Assembly (NCBI GenBank): GCA_023376005.1 | Contig: CM042157.1 | Span: 84,746,625 to 84,810,624, forward strand | Source of the DNA: Doryteuthis pealeii | Lineage: Eukaryota > Mollusca > Cephalopoda > Myopsida > Loliginidae | Reading direction: 5' to 3' | Length of the DNA: 64,000 bases | In this document: positions 12,411 to 24,835 of the stretch, piece after piece | Numbering within the stretch: the first letter of the stretch is position 1 | Layout of the letters: each line of letters begins with the position of its first letter | Translations under genes and position numbers: made by a program | The notes under the pieces: model-generated | Database searches by the model: none | What the model was told of the DNA's origin: nothing | What the model saw: only the letters and a program-made list of their open reading frames with translations

Positions 12411-13370
12411 TATACCGCCCTCTTGGTTGGGTCTGTAGAATACGACGATTACACCTATAGAAGGATAAGCCCCCTGGTGGCTGAGCTGTCCATAACATGC
12501 AACACTCCACTCTGACACTTAAGCTAGACGGGCGGTCATGTCAATCCCTAGTACGTCTCCGCCCTGTCGGCTGGGGCGTTAGACTGCACCTCTGCAGAGG
12601 GGTAAGACTCCCCCAATGGGGCTATCTGTTGGTCGTGGGTGGCGACCCGTAATGCTTAAGGATAGAGCCCAGGTGGATGAGCAGCTCATGACATGCAATA
12701 CACCACTTTAGCCCTATCTTGGGCTAGACGGGCGGTCGGAGAGGGCCCTTCCGATCAATCGGCTGGTCACGCCAAGCCCTAGCACCTATGATTTTCCCAA
12801 CCCTATTGCCCTTATGGCAAGCCCCAACCCCTTTTTATCATATGGGTGCTAGAAGGCGGTGGCTGCTGGTCTACATGTCTTGGGAATGACGCTAAACTCT
12901 ATCTGATGGTGAGGTTCCAGTTTTGGAGGTTTGAGGAATGTGGAGCACCCCTTCATCACCATTGCTCCCTGGTCCACTCTGACCCGGTGTGGTAGTACCT
13001 GTTAGGGTCCCATCTATGGGTTAAATAGAAAAATGTATTTATAAAAAAATTGTATTATCCATTAAGAATTGATTTATTTCAAAACTTTATCGGCATTAAA
13101 TGACCCACTGAGGTTGATATGCCGTAAAACAAACCAAACCAAACCTAGTACGTCTAGGATTGTTCCAATTCTATTGCCCTTATGACAAGCTCCAGTCCTT
13201 TTACCATGTGCTAGGTGGTGACTGAGTCTTTAGTGCCCTGGGTATGACATTAAACTGCATCTAATGGTGCAGTTTCAATTCCATTGTCTTCATCACTATT
13301 ACTCCAAGGTCTACTCTAACCCGGAGTAGTAGTACCTCTTAGAGTCCTATCTATGAGTTAGAATATTTTT
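12411..13370 (+). mobile_element. Older R590 copy split by a younger one
   Basis: 12411-12558 matches the 5' part of R590 and 13156-13370 matches its 3' part, both clearly diverged. The two halves are separated exactly by the younger copy 12559-13143, so this is a nested insertion. Confidence 0.8.
12547..13155 (+). mobile_element. Young full-length R590 with 12-bp target-site duplication
   Basis: A complete R590 of 585 bp (12559-13143) is flanked by cctagtacgtct at 12547-12558 and 13144-13155. It begins at ccgccctgtcggc and ends in a caaaccaaacc tail. The exact duplication defines both ends of the family and shows that R590 is mobile. Confidence 0.88.
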
Positions 13371-13664
13371 CTTAGAATGTCTTATTTTAGAAATTAAAAT
13401 AATTTGGGTTATAAACCAATTGCAAACAATGCAGCTTTTTTCAAACAATTCCTCTAATTTATTTACTGGAAGCGGCTACCCGGCGTTGCCTGGATAGAGG
13501 GGATAAACAGTCTCATGGATCCATTGATAGTTTTGGTCTTATATAATAGTTATATTTTAATCACGAACACCAATGACTCTTACTATTTAAATCCTAATTT
13601 TTTTAGGTATCTTACCAGGTATAAAGATTATTTTTGCACAAAAACAAGCTCTGGGGGATAGTAA

Positions 13665-13665
<1 letters not shown>

Positions 13666-13702
<37 letters not shown>
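13666..13702. repeat. (GT)n microsatellite
   Basis: An uninterrupted GT dinucleotide run of about 18 units. Confidence 0.95.
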
Positions 13703-13703
<1 letters not shown>

Positions 13704-13737
13704 TATATTTATTTTCAGGGTTTTTAACACCTAATTC

Positions 13738-13885
13738 TTATTTTAGAGTCCTATCTACGAGTTAGAAAGTTAAAAAAAAAAAAAAAGGAATTAAATACCC
13801 ATCAAGAATGAATAAAACAAAACGCATTTGGCATAACATAACCCAGCAAGAGTTGACATAAAATCCAACCAATTATTGAGAATCG
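13738..13885 (+). mobile_element. R590 3' fragment, divergent subfamily
   Basis: It shares the end of R590 (gagtcctatctacgagtt, then aatgaataaaacaaaacg), but the tail reads ataaaatccaacc. The same tail type occurs near 56990 and 63830. Confidence 0.6.
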
Positions 13886-14394
13886 AACACTCCAGTAACA
13901 ATCCACGTAACTAACTAGCTCGTTAACAATTAAACTCATATGCTGATAGGTACGCCTCCTGCGTCACTGAAGCATAAAAATCTAAAAGGACGCAGTAACA
14001 TTGTAGCCATGCATCCCAGTGTTTTCTTTTTCTTCCCCCACCATTTCCAGCTTACTGTAAATACATTTCAATATTTTCTTGGTAATGAATTACACGCTAT
14101 GGAGCACAAGGTAGGGGTTTGACGGCTTTAGTTGTTCATGGATAAACTCTTTTATTTATTAAGAAACTAGTTGGGACCTATCAAATTTCCCGGGGACTCC
14201 TTCAAATCAATTACACGCGTCCCAACATGCACCAAATTAAAAAGCTATCAGCATCACTGAAACTGTTCTCTAAAATACTAAGTGCAGCTTGGCACAAGGT
14301 TTCGACAATGGAGTGCCCAGTGAAGAGCGAACTAGATGGTCTGTAAAACACGCTTATTAACTAGAACACTGTGCCTAATGCAACATTCTACTTA
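13886..14394. other. Non-coding DNA, nothing recognised
   Basis: No repeat family, splice-supported ORF or RNA gene was seen. Confidence 0.5.
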
Positions 14395-14535
14395 GGCAAG
14401 ACGGGCGATCGGAGAGGCCCCCTCTGATCAATCGACGGGTCAAGCCCTTACACCTATGTTTGTCCCAGTCCTTTTTATCATGTGTGTGCTAGTAGGCGGT
14501 GGTTGAGGGTCTTAGTGTCCTGTGTATGATGTAAC
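14395..14535 (+). mobile_element. R590 internal fragment
   Basis: It matches the middle of R590 from the block gacgggcgatcggagag to tgtcctgtgtatga, diverged from the young copies. Confidence 0.65.
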
Positions 14536-15255
14536 ATGTCGATTGATCGGAGGGAGGCCACTCGTACCACCCCGTCTAGCCCAAGTTAGAGCCAAAGAGA
14601 AGTTTGTTTTGTTTTACGGCATATCAACCTCAGTGGGTCATTTAATGCCGATAAAGTTTTGAAATAAATTAATTCTTAATGGATACACAATTTTTTATTT
14701 TTGTTTTATTTTTTTAAATTATAAATACAATTTTCTATTTAACCCATAGATGGGACCCTAACAGGTACTACCACTCCGGGTCAGAGTGGAGCAATGGTAA
14801 TGAAGGGGTGCTCCACATTCCCCAAAACTGGAACCTCACCATCAGATAGAGTTTAACATCATTCCCAGGACATGTAGACCCCCAGCCACCGCCTTCTAGC
14901 ATCCATATGATAAAAAGGGGTTGGGGCTTGCCATAAGGGCAATAGGGTTGGGAAAATCATATAGGTTCTAGGGCTTGACGTGACCAGCCGATTGATCGGA
15001 GGGGGCCTCTCCGACCGCCCGTCTAGCCCAAGATAGAGCCAAAGTGGAGTATTGCAAGTCATTAACTGCTCATCCACCTGGGCTCTATCCTTAAGCATCA
15101 CGGGTCGCCACCCACGGCCAACAGGTGGCCCCATTGGGGGAGTCTTATCCCTCTGCAGAGGTGCAATCGGTGTATTCTAACGCCCCAGCCGACAGGGCGG
15201 CAAAGAGAAGTGTTGCATGTCATGGCCAGCTAATCCACAGTGGTATGTACACAGT
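14536..15255 (-). mobile_element. Older minus-strand R590 split by a younger one
   Basis: 14536-14603 and 15212-15255 are contiguous parts of an old minus-strand R590; on the minus strand they join at the block tgcaac...ccactttggct. The younger copy at 14604-15200 interrupts them. This is the second nested self-insertion in the window. Confidence 0.7.
14593..15211 (-). mobile_element. Young R590 with 11-bp target-site duplication
   Basis: An element of 597 bp (14604-15200) is flanked by caaagagaagt at 14593-14603 and 15201-15211. Both its start (ccgccctgtcggc on the minus strand) and its tail agree with the ends defined by the copy at 12.5 kb. Confidence 0.87.
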
Positions 15256-15588
15256 GCATTGCATGATTTATCTGCACGTGTATTTGTGTAGTTTACTTCA
15301 ATCTGATGGTGTTTTATTGTCCCCTGTTGCTATTGGCAAAGGCATGAATTAATCGATCCTTAGTGTTTGTTAAAAAAGAAATGTCAATATCATTTATTGA
15401 TTTATAGTAACTGGATGGTTCGTTCAATGCTGGACAAATATTTCCTAAGTGTCTCTCAGTCAATTTTTAAAAAAAAATGGCATCGGATTTAGTGAAAGGA
15501 AAGTGACTTCTCAAAGGAAGAATTATTTATATTTTACCTTATTTACCGGTTGATCGGCCAGAAACACTCAACCAACCACGTACTCTTT

Positions 15589-15630
<42 letters not shown>

Positions 15631-15748
15631 TTAAAAAAATTTTTTTTTATTTTTATTATTTTTGACAGGTAGAATTACATCCATTTACATAAGGCTATAC
15701 TCGGTTAATTCCATCTGAGCAACATGCTTTAAAATTAGAGAGATAATT
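15256..15748. other. AT-rich non-coding DNA
   Basis: Holds a poly-T tract at about 15590-15625. No gene was recognised. Confidence 0.5.
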
Positions 15749-15880
15749 GTCATATCCTGGTTGTGCGATAAATACATATTCTGAAAGGGTTCAATTTCTG
15801 GGCTAATTACACAAGCGTGTAATTAGCCCAGAAATTGAACCCTTTCAGAATATGTATTTATCGCACAGCCAGGATATGAC
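15749..15880. repeat. 132-bp near-perfect palindrome
   Basis: Arms of about 64 bp run from gtcatatcctgg to ctaattacac around a 4-base centre (aagc), with a single mismatch (ggttg against the complement of cagcc). It lies between two direct copies of a block containing ttaattccatctga (about 15697 and 15902). Confidence 0.92.
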
Positions 15881-16161
15881 ACAACTTTTGCTTTTCTACC
15901 CAATTAATTCCATCTGAACAATATGCTTTACAATTAGGGGTGTCGTTTGCTCTCATATTTAAACCTTTCACAATGTCTTTAGCTAACACCTCTGCACGAC
16001 CAGGATGCGATACAATGTCAATTTTAAGCGGGTTTAACCGGTTTGAATTCAGTTCTCCTTTTTCTTTGAAACTTATTACTAAACAAAAGTTAATTCATTC
16101 TACCTTAATATTTAGCTACAATAGCTGGCAGCAGAATAGTTGGATTCATATGTTCATAAGG

Positions 16162-16706
16162 AGGTCATTCCATGTCAAAACACCAGCAAAAAATTGAAAT
16201 CTGCACCCACCGATACCGATTTATTTGAAATTTGGCACAAATGTTCCCCTTCATAAGTTAGGAAAGTTAAAAAAATTGAAGAGGACCCATTTTCGATAGA
16301 CTGACCGTAAGCTGCATAGGGAAAAGTTGTTGATTTGGTAGTCCTGCATTTGGGTGAGCAAAAAAAGTTTTCTATTAGGTATAGGGTTAAAATAGTTAGA
16401 TATTTGGATTCTACAGTCCTTATTTGCACTACATACCAAATTTAAGAAACATTGAATGTATGGAAGTATTTAAAGTTATTTATTTTTTTAAATTTTTTAA
16501 CCACTGCGTTTCTGTGCCGCCACGCGACCTTAATTTAAAAGCAAAATAGGAAAATTATACCCCCCCTCTAAAATTGGAACGGTTATGTCTAGGACAAAAT
16601 AATTTGGCACACTTTCCTAATTCATGAAGAGGAACATTTGTGCCAAATTTCAAGTAAATCAGTGTCGGTGGGTGTAACGCCCTGGTGAATTGACATGGAA
16701 TGACCC
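16162..16706. mobile_element. Non-autonomous DNA transposon with long terminal inverted repeats
   Basis: The ends share gtcattccatgtcaa and an inner block aaatttggcacaaatgttcc in opposite orientation, giving terminal inverted repeats of about 95 bp around about 340 bp. The internal minus-strand ORF of 84 codons shows no transposase motif. Superfamily not assigned. Confidence 0.75.
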
Positions 16707-16782
16707 AAGGGTATTAGCTCAATGAGAAATGCAAACGGCTTCAGCTAGGATTTTGAACTCTTGTCACCTTTTTAACAATAAC

Positions 16783-17055
16783 GCCCTGTCGCCTGGGGCG
16801 TTAGAATGCATCTCTGCACAGAGGTAAGACTCTCTCAAGGGAGCCACCTGTTGGCGACCCGTGATGCTCAAGGATAGAACCCAGGTGGTTGAGCAGTCCA
16901 TGACATGCAATATTCCACTTTGGTCCTTACTTGGGCTAGACGGGCGGTCGAGAGACTCCCTCCGATCAATCACTGTTACGGTCAAGCTGACTTAACCTAT
17001 ATTATTGCTCCAACAACCTCTCTTTGTATTATTTCATATTGGATGACTAGAATGC
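16783..17055 (+). mobile_element. R590 5' portion
   Basis: The first 200 bp match R590 from gccctgtcgcctggggcg to the block gctagacgggcggtcg, followed by a diverged stretch. Confidence 0.7.
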
Positions 17056-17204
17056 TGGTATAGCTGTAGGGATCTTGGCAACACATGAAGCATTGCTGTA
17101 ATAAATAAGAAAAAGATAAGAAAGTGAAACGAGAATAACTTAGAAGGAAAAAGAAGTTGAAAAAGTGAGAAAGAATATAAAGTGATACAAAGAGGAAGAA
17201 AAAC

Positions 17205-17282
<78 letters not shown>

Positions 17283-18233
17283 GTAGATGGTCTACATGTA
17301 AGTACTCCCTACATTTCTTAGTATAATAATAATGAAAAAACCCAAATCAATTATCAGTAACAAAGATTCATAATGTATTGTTGAGAGTTTAAATTTGAAT
17401 ACAAACAAAAATTTGTTTCAAAAACAATGAATACATCCTTACACTTACACTGAATTCAAACTAATTTTAAAAATATATTTACTTATTATTGTGTGATTGT
17501 TTCTTGTTTTTTTTTATTTATTTATTTATTTTTTTTTTTTATTTTTTAATTTTTAATTTTATTTTTTGTTTTTATCGTCTAGATAAGATGAACAAAAAGT
17601 GATAAGACAAACAGGAATATTTCTTTAATATTATTTATTTCTGATTGTTCTCAACTATGTTCGACATTCGATCATCGTCAGAAGAAAATTTCTTGTGAAA
17701 GAATAGTTTTTAGAAATTTAAAGTTTTATGCGGCGTTTTTTTTTTTTTTTTAAAAAAAAATGTGGAAGAGTCTCTTGAAAAAAGGTGGGTCGGTATTTTA
17801 CTCCATTTTATTATATTATATTACCATTTGTTTTGGTTATCTGTCGAGACAGGGCTCATTTATGGAGTTACTGGCCAAAATAATTTTATGATAATTTTTA
17901 AAGAAAGACTTCAATATTTAAGATAAAGGTAAGTTCACTTCATTATAACTAGTTTTGATTTAAACATTCATTTTTTATTAAAAATAATTTAATTAATTAA
18001 ATTTGAATTTTACTATCTTTTATTTTTAAATTTCCAAAAATGCTTTTTTTTTTCTCTAAAAGTAAGGAATCTTGCTTAAACAATTTTTACTATGCGTAAT
18101 CTATCAAAAACTTTTTAAAATATAAAGTAAAAAAAATCAAAGTTTGGACTGAAGCATGAGAAAAATACTTTGCTGCTATATTACAGTAATTCTATTCCCT
18201 TCAACAAGATTGAAGCATATATAGCATATAGCC

Positions 18234-18266
<33 letters not shown>

Positions 18267-18278
18267 CCATTATAAATA
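17056..18278. other. AT-rich DNA with a (GA)n microsatellite
   Basis: A perfect (GA)n run of about 34 units lies at 17211-17279. The rest is AT-rich with poly-A/T runs and a (TA)n tract at 18234-18265. No gene was recognised. Confidence 0.7.
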
Positions 18279-18939
18279 CTAGCAAATATAGCACCCTCCG
18301 GGTGCAAGTATTTAAGTTTTAATGTAATAAAATATTGTATTAAATTAGAAAGGCTAATGAAACTAAATAAGAATACAGATAAAAAATTTGAAACAGAGGG
18401 GGTATAATAAAAGATTTGAAACAGAGGAGTATAATAAAAAATGGAACAACTGAAACTTACTCTTCCATCACTCTCGTCTTNNNNNNNNNNTCATTGTTAT
18501 TTTTTCTAATTTAAGTATTTAGTTATAAGAGGAAGTAAAGAATAAAATGACACTTATTTTTCTTGTTAATGGATTTCATTTAAGATTCATTGAAGAGATT
18601 TTTGCTTATATTCATTAAAATAAAACAAACAGTTAGAAATCAATAATACTAAGCACATATTTATTTAAATTCGATTTTTTAATATTAATATGCAAATTAG
18701 CCTTCCCGTTCACACTGTAAACTGCTATTTTGTTGTATATATAAATATAATTGCATGTTATCAGTACGTAGACATAGTTAACAGTATTAATAATGTAAGA
18801 CAATTTTATTAATAATTGAGGTTTAGATAAAAATAAAATCATGGAGGATGTGATGTAAATAACTAAGGAAATTGTGACTTGAGTAGGAATATAGTTTCTG
18901 TTACAGACAGAAAAACACACAATCTCCATTATAATAAGA
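18279..18939 (-). mobile_element. Non-autonomous Helitron with intact ends
   Basis: On the minus strand it starts TCTTATTATAATGG and ends CTAG. A hairpin (GCACCC-GGA-GGGTGC) lies about 12 bases before the end, and it sits between A and T. These are the canonical Helitron features: 5' TC, 3' CTRR, subterminal hairpin, insertion between A and T. The 98-codon ORF inside also occurs in the copy at 39.8 kb but has no Rep/helicase motif. A 10-N gap (18481-18490) lies within. Confidence 0.88.
18481..18490. other. Assembly gap of 10 N
   Basis: Ten unresolved bases inside the Helitron copy. Confidence 1.
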
Positions 18940-18964
18940 TATATATATATATATATATATAAGT

Positions 18965-19208
18965 TAAAGTCGTCGAGGGGGCCTAAAGTCGGTATCAGCC
19001 AATCAGCGAGGGTCTATCCCCTTTTCACTAGCGCTAGACCAAGGAGACTGTTTTTGCATCTGAGGTGGAGCGCCACACCAACCATCAGCTCCTTACTTTA
19101 CCGCACAGATCCCTGTGCGACTCATACGCTGAGTTGGCGAGGGCCGGTATCGAACTAGGAACCTTGTGGTTTCTAGCCGAACGCTCTACCGACTGAGCTA
19201 ACCTGGCT
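18965..19208 (-). mobile_element. tRNA-derived SINE, family A
   Basis: Complete minus-strand copy with the tRNA-like head at about 19145-19208 and the tail (aagtaaag type) beside the Helitron start and a (TA)n tract. Confidence 0.85.
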
Positions 19209-19320
19209 ATAATCGGACTGATGAAAATTCAGTCGGGTTTCGCTCCCGGCTAGAAGTTGCTGTTAAGTCTAGCCACACCGATGAGACGTAAATGTCGAAA
19301 CACTGTGTCTGTGGATGACT

Positions 19321-19556
19321 AAGTTGGCGGAGAGGCCTATTGTCGGTATTAGCCGGTCAACGAGGGAGTTTATCCCCTTTTCACTGCACCAAAACTGGGA
19401 GATTATTTTTGCTGAGTTTTGAGCACCACAACTACCGTCAGCTCCCCACTTTACCGCACAGATCAGATAACCCAATATGTACAACTCAGGGGGGGGGGGC
19501 GGTATTGAACCAGGAACCCTGCGATTCCGAGGCAGGTGCTCTACCGACTTACACAC
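19321..19556 (-). mobile_element. Diverged tRNA-derived SINE related to family A
   Basis: It shares the 3' body layout of family A (ggagctgacggtagttgtgg on the minus strand), but the head differs: its B box reads GGTTCAATACC and its A box region is cggtagagcacctgcc. It looks like a sister subfamily with another tRNA head. Confidence 0.7.
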
Positions 19557-19611
19557 AGACACACTGACACACATTGTGTGTGTGTGTGTGTGTATCATCT
19601 GTTTCTCTCTC

Positions 19612-19654
<43 letters not shown>

Positions 19655-19725
19655 ATATAATAATGATGATAATAAACCATGACAAGTGAATTTCGCAAAT
19701 GATCATGCGATGCTAGAACATAAAT

Positions 19726-20125
19726 GGAGGCGCGTGGGCTAGTGGTTAGAGTCGTGGAAAATGGACTCGTCGGTTTGAGTTCAATTCCTAGACGAACCTG
19801 TTGGCATTTCACATAGCGCTAATACCCTTGGGAAAGGTATGAATCCATATATTCTCCCTCCAGCTATGGTTAAATAGTAAGGCAGACTCGGCTCTTTAAC
19901 CTTGGGTAGGTAACCAGTCTAGGAGAGGGATAACTCTGAATTCAAAATTCCTGAGGTCAGTCGTTGATTGGGTTCGTGGCATTCCTTGATGCACCAATTC
20001 TTTCCTATCGACTGTGGCAAAAAGTGTGGAATGGTCCTACACAAGCCTTCACCACTATAAACAAATCACTGTGTTGGTTGTTCGCTGGATGAACACTCAT
20101 GCGTCGAAAATCGACGAGAGAGTCC
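19726..20125 (+). mobile_element. SINE family B with the long alternative tail
   Basis: The tRNA-like head (ggaggcgcgtgggctagtgg, B box GAGTTCAATTCC) and the B body are followed by a tail of about 190 bp ending cgacgagagagtcc. That tail is also seen at 50908-51220 and differs from the short ggttggtaaatata tail of other copies. A 50-bp block ending gatgctagaacat occurs on both sides (19673-19722 and 20209-20257), larger than a normal target duplication. Confidence 0.8.
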
Positions 20126-20276
20126 ATATATATAAATATATATATCATTTATATTTTTGCTTGAAGGCAATACAATATATCGTATAAAATTCGATAATTA
20201 TAGAAAATAACCATGACAAGTGAATTTCGCAAATGATCATGCGATGCTAGAACATCGTACAGTCTGTTTCACAAAT

Positions 20277-20323
<47 letters not shown>

Positions 20324-20369
20324 CTACTGGCAAAACTGAGCCTAAAATGCGTTTTTGACAAAACGACTT

Positions 20370-21115
20370 TAGCCCCCCCCCCTACAGAAAATAATTTACC
20401 AAAAATCAGGGAATTATCGGATTTTAATGAAATTTTCAGTGTTTATTTATCAATAAACGATCTTTATAATGCGTTATTTATTTTATTTAAAAACTTTGTC
20501 ATTTTTTTCAGGTCACTTAATTTTGACCCCCCTTATGCTGGGGGCGTAAAATTGTTTCGAGTTGGTCTTATATTGTACTAATTACAGTACAAATAATGAG
20601 ATGAATAGAATAAAGTTATGAATAGAAACAAAAAAAATTTTTGCGGTGGCTATTCTATTGGAAAATAAGTACTGAAAATCGAAAAATAAAATGTAAAAAA
20701 ATAATAAATGATTAATTTTTTGGAGATTTTTTTTTACTCATCTCTATAATTATTTAATAATTATCTTATAAAAGAAAAAATTATACATCGATATTTTTTC
20801 TGCTTAAAAAGGGGAGGGGGTACATTTTCAATCGAGTTTTTTCTTCAAAACTTATTACATTATGTATCTAAAATAAGGTTTGCATCAAATAGATATTTAT
20901 TTCTAGAATCTAAAAATATAACATTTTAAACTTAAAATTCGAATATTTTTATTTTAAATGAATTTCATATATCAATTTTTCATAGCAAAAATACTAAATT
21001 AAAGTTTTGAAATAAAATAACTAATGCATTATAAAATTCATTAATTGATAAATCAATACTGAAAATTTCATTAAAATCGGATAATTACCTGATTTTTTGG
21101 TAATTTTTTTGCAAT
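20370..21115. mobile_element. Non-autonomous TIR element
   Basis: A block of about 115 bp (containing ttttaatgaaattttcagt) near 20375-20500 recurs inverted at 20985-21112 at roughly 80% identity. The interior is AT-rich with no transposase ORF. Outer ends are not precise. Confidence 0.65.
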
Positions 21116-21398
21116 CGCGAATGTTATATTAAAATTGTAAACAAGCGCTTAAAACCCTTGAAAAAGAGACAGAATGGCGGATCGCGTCGAAATTGACCAA
21201 AACAAATGGTTTTAAATCCTTTAAAAATAAACTGCATATGTAATGATATTTTTCTTTTTTTAAATGATGGTTATTATGTTACTACTTATCGATTTAGACA
21301 AAGTTTGACCTTAAATAATAGATTTAATTAATTTTAATTCGCTTTTAAAACTCGTAGAAGCTGATTTTTTAGCCAGCCCCCCCCCTCTCTCTCTCGCT

Positions 21399-22238
<840 letters not shown>

Positions 22239-22702
22239 CAGGGTGTCCCAGAAAAAACAGAACCACAAAATTTGTAATAAAACTGTTATTTTTAACTAAG
22301 GGGTTTAGTGTTGGGGGTTAGGGTTAGAGCTGGGGTTTAGGGTTAGTTTAATGGGAAAATAAATAAATAATTTGGGTTCTGTTTTTTTTCTGGGTTACTA
22401 AACAAAAGTTCATAATTACAGAAAAAACAGAACCCACACAATTTGTAATAAAACTGTTAATTTTAACTAGGGGGGTTTAGGGTTAGGGTTTAGGTTCTGT
22501 TTTTTTCTGTGTCACCCTGTATAAGGTGACCCAGAAAGAAAAAAAACAAAACAGAACCCAAATTATTTATTTATTTTCCCATTAAACTAACCCTAAACCC
22601 TAAATCCAATTCTAACCTAAACCCCAACCCTAACCCTACCCCCTAGTTAAAATTAAGTTTTATTACAAAATTTGTGGGTTCTGTTTTTTCTGGGACACCC
22701 TA
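22239..22702. mobile_element. Cluster of three TIR elements carrying telomere-like repeats (family T5)
   Basis: Three adjoining copies (about 22239-22398, 22419-22519 and 22524-22702) end in cagggtgacccagaaaaaac or its complement and carry short TTAGGG/TTTAGGG runs in the middle. The flanking TA and CAGGGTG-type ends suggest a Tc1/mariner-class MITE. Orientation alternates. No transposase is present. Confidence 0.75.
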
Positions 22703-22907
22703 ATTTACTAAAAGAAATTTATAATTATCAAAAATTCAACATTACAAACAGATCGATTGATTTTAACATCATGTTAATCCGTGTGGGGTTATTTTATGCC
22801 ATAGAGGTCAGGGAATCGCGTCAATTATACATTCATAGTTACATTTTTATTTATTTGTTTCTTAAGAGGTTTTTTTTGTTTTTTTTTGTTTGTTTTTTGT
22901 AATACCC

Positions 22908-23190
22908 AAAATGCGGATCAGCATTTGTTATTTACCACGTACCCCACGTCTATGGGTTAGGCACAAGGCCCTATTAATGTGGGACCACCCACGAACCGAA
23001 GCTCAATACGTTGATCCCGTCAGCATTCCCCTTCAAGAGGTCGCCTCAGGCACCGGGTAATAAAATCAGCACTGCCCCTGAGGCAGGTGTTGCCCGGGTG
23101 GGGTGGGGGTGGCTCCCTGGGATCAACGTTGTTAACTTCTGTGGCCCAGGGCCGAAGCCACTGGCCGCCCGCCCGAGGTCAGGATAATTT
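22908..23190 (+). mobile_element. GC-rich retroposon, family D
   Basis: It shares aaccgaagctca, gttgatcccgt and cctgaggcaggtgttgcc with the copies at 40.8 and 56.0 kb. It stands out as GC-rich in AT-rich DNA. Its ends are diverged and no target duplication was found. Confidence 0.7.
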
Positions 23191-23249
23191 GCCACCGCGA
23201 ATTTGCAACCGCCCCTCCAACAAATATAGAGGATCAGTATTAATTATGG

Positions 23250-23503
23250 TGGGGATAATTTGCATACCGGTTTTGATAAAACCGTGTTTAATAAATAATA
23301 ACTTGGTGTTATTGATTTTTTAAATTATTGTTCTATTCTCAAACGTATTAAAAGCAATCCTATGTATAATTTTATATTGAAATAAATTAGAATAAAGTAA
23401 AAATCAGTATTGCATTTAATTTCATTAGTCTTTCGAGTTCAATATCATATTTGATTATATCAGAATATAAATACTTGAGCCCAGAGGGCGCATATTTTAC
23501 TAG
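23250..23503 (+). mobile_element. Helitron 3' portion
   Basis: It ends with a hairpin remnant (gcccagagggc), then atattttaCTAG followed by T, the same 3' layout as the intact copies. The upstream part matches 58620-58760 inside the larger Helitron. The 5' end is missing. Confidence 0.65.
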
Positions 23504-23579
23504 TATAAATAATTAGCAAACTTGTCTATTTGACTCGTTGTGTATTTCAAGTTAAGGATGTATATTGTATATAAATTAT

Positions 23580-24046
23580 GGGCTGACTTCTGATTTAGGT
23601 CGGAAAATTAAAACGGAAAGTTTTGGTGGTACCCAATGATAGTTTAACTACAGTCTATGAATTAACATTTTACGAATTGGGTTACGGTTTTAGGGGATTA
23701 AGGTTGTTTTTAATTGCGTATTGCTTAAAAAAATAAACAACAAAAAACCCAAATTACTATACATTTAATGTTGAAAAATATTTTTTAAACTAAGTTTAAT
23801 TGAAATTACTAACACAAACAACTGTCTCAATTATAGATTCAATAATAAATTTCAATGGCTAATTAAATGTATAGTAATTTTTTTTTGTTTATTTTTTAAA
23901 GCTATACGTAATTAAAAACAACCTTAATCCCTTAAAACCGTAACGCAATTCACAAAATGTTAATTCATAGACTGTAGTTAAACTATCATTGGGTACCACC
24001 AAAAAACTTTCCGTATTAATTTTCCGACCTAAATCAGAAGTCAGCC
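23580..24046. mobile_element. Palindromic fold-back MITE with a paralogous empty site
   Basis: Arms of about 200 bp begin ggctgacttctgatttagg and are inverted at the other end. They are flanked by direct repeats aaattat(g), 7-8 bp, as in hAT-like elements. The flank (ctagtataaataatt ... taaggagctaaagagaat) recurs at 24243-24385 without the element, which gives an empty-site comparison. No coding capacity. Confidence 0.82.
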
Positions 24047-24147
24047 CAAATTATGTAAGGAGCTAAAGAGAATATGAAAATTCAAATTTGTATAGGAGGT
24101 CTATTTGATCTCCTTTGTTTTTGTGTGATATTACAATGTTTATCAGA

Positions 24148-24240
24148 CCTGTCGGTTGGGGCTTTAGAATACACCAACTGCACCTCTGCAGAGGGGTAAG
24201 ACCGCCCCCCCTTAATGGGTCCACCTGTCAGCCGTGGGTT
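24148..24240 (+). mobile_element. R590 5' fragment
   Basis: The first 90 bp of R590 (cctgtcggttggggcttt to cagccgtgggttg), broken at the boundary of the local duplication. Confidence 0.7.
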
Positions 24241-24389
24241 GCTAGTATAAATAATTACCAAACTTGTCTATTTGATTCATAGTGTATTTCAACGTAAGGA
24301 TGTTTATAAATGATGTAAGGAGCTAAAGAGAATGTGAATAGTCAAATTTGTGTAGGCGGGATTTCTATTTGGTCTAATTTGTTTTTGTT

Positions 24390-24822
24390 TGTTTGTTTGG
24401 GTTTTACGGCATGTCAACCCCTTGGGTTATTTTATGCCGAATACTTCTATTGGTAATTTGGGATTAAAAAAATGTTTAATGCCCACAAAGTTTTGAAATA
24501 ATTTCATTTTTAATGGATAATACAATTTCGTTTATAAACTCATGTTTTTCTATTTAATCCATAGATGGGACCCTAACAGGTAATACCACTCCGGGTCAGA
24601 GTGGACCAGGGAGCAATGGTGATGAAGGGGTGCTCCACATTCCCCAAACCTCCAAAACTGGAACCTCACCAACAGATAGAGCTTAATGTCATTCTCAGGA
24701 CATGTAGACCCGCAGTCACGGCCTTGTAGCACTCATATGATAAAAGGGGTTGGGGCTTGCCATAAGGGCAATAGGGTTGGGAAAATATGTAGGTGCTAGG
24801 ACTTGACGTGACCAGCCGATTT
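24390..24822 (-). mobile_element. R590 minus-strand copy, 5'-truncated
   Basis: The 3' 430 bp of R590 read on the minus strand, with the tail at 24392 (ttttacggcatgtcaacc). It forms an inverted pair with the next copy. Confidence 0.8.
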
Positions 24823-24835
24823 TGTTTTTGTGATA

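Noticed and set aside
18633..18929. A small membrane protein gene (98 codons, Ile/Tyr-rich)
   Set aside because: The frame lies wholly inside a non-autonomous Helitron and recurs in the copy at 39.8 kb; hydrophobicity comes from AT-rich codons.
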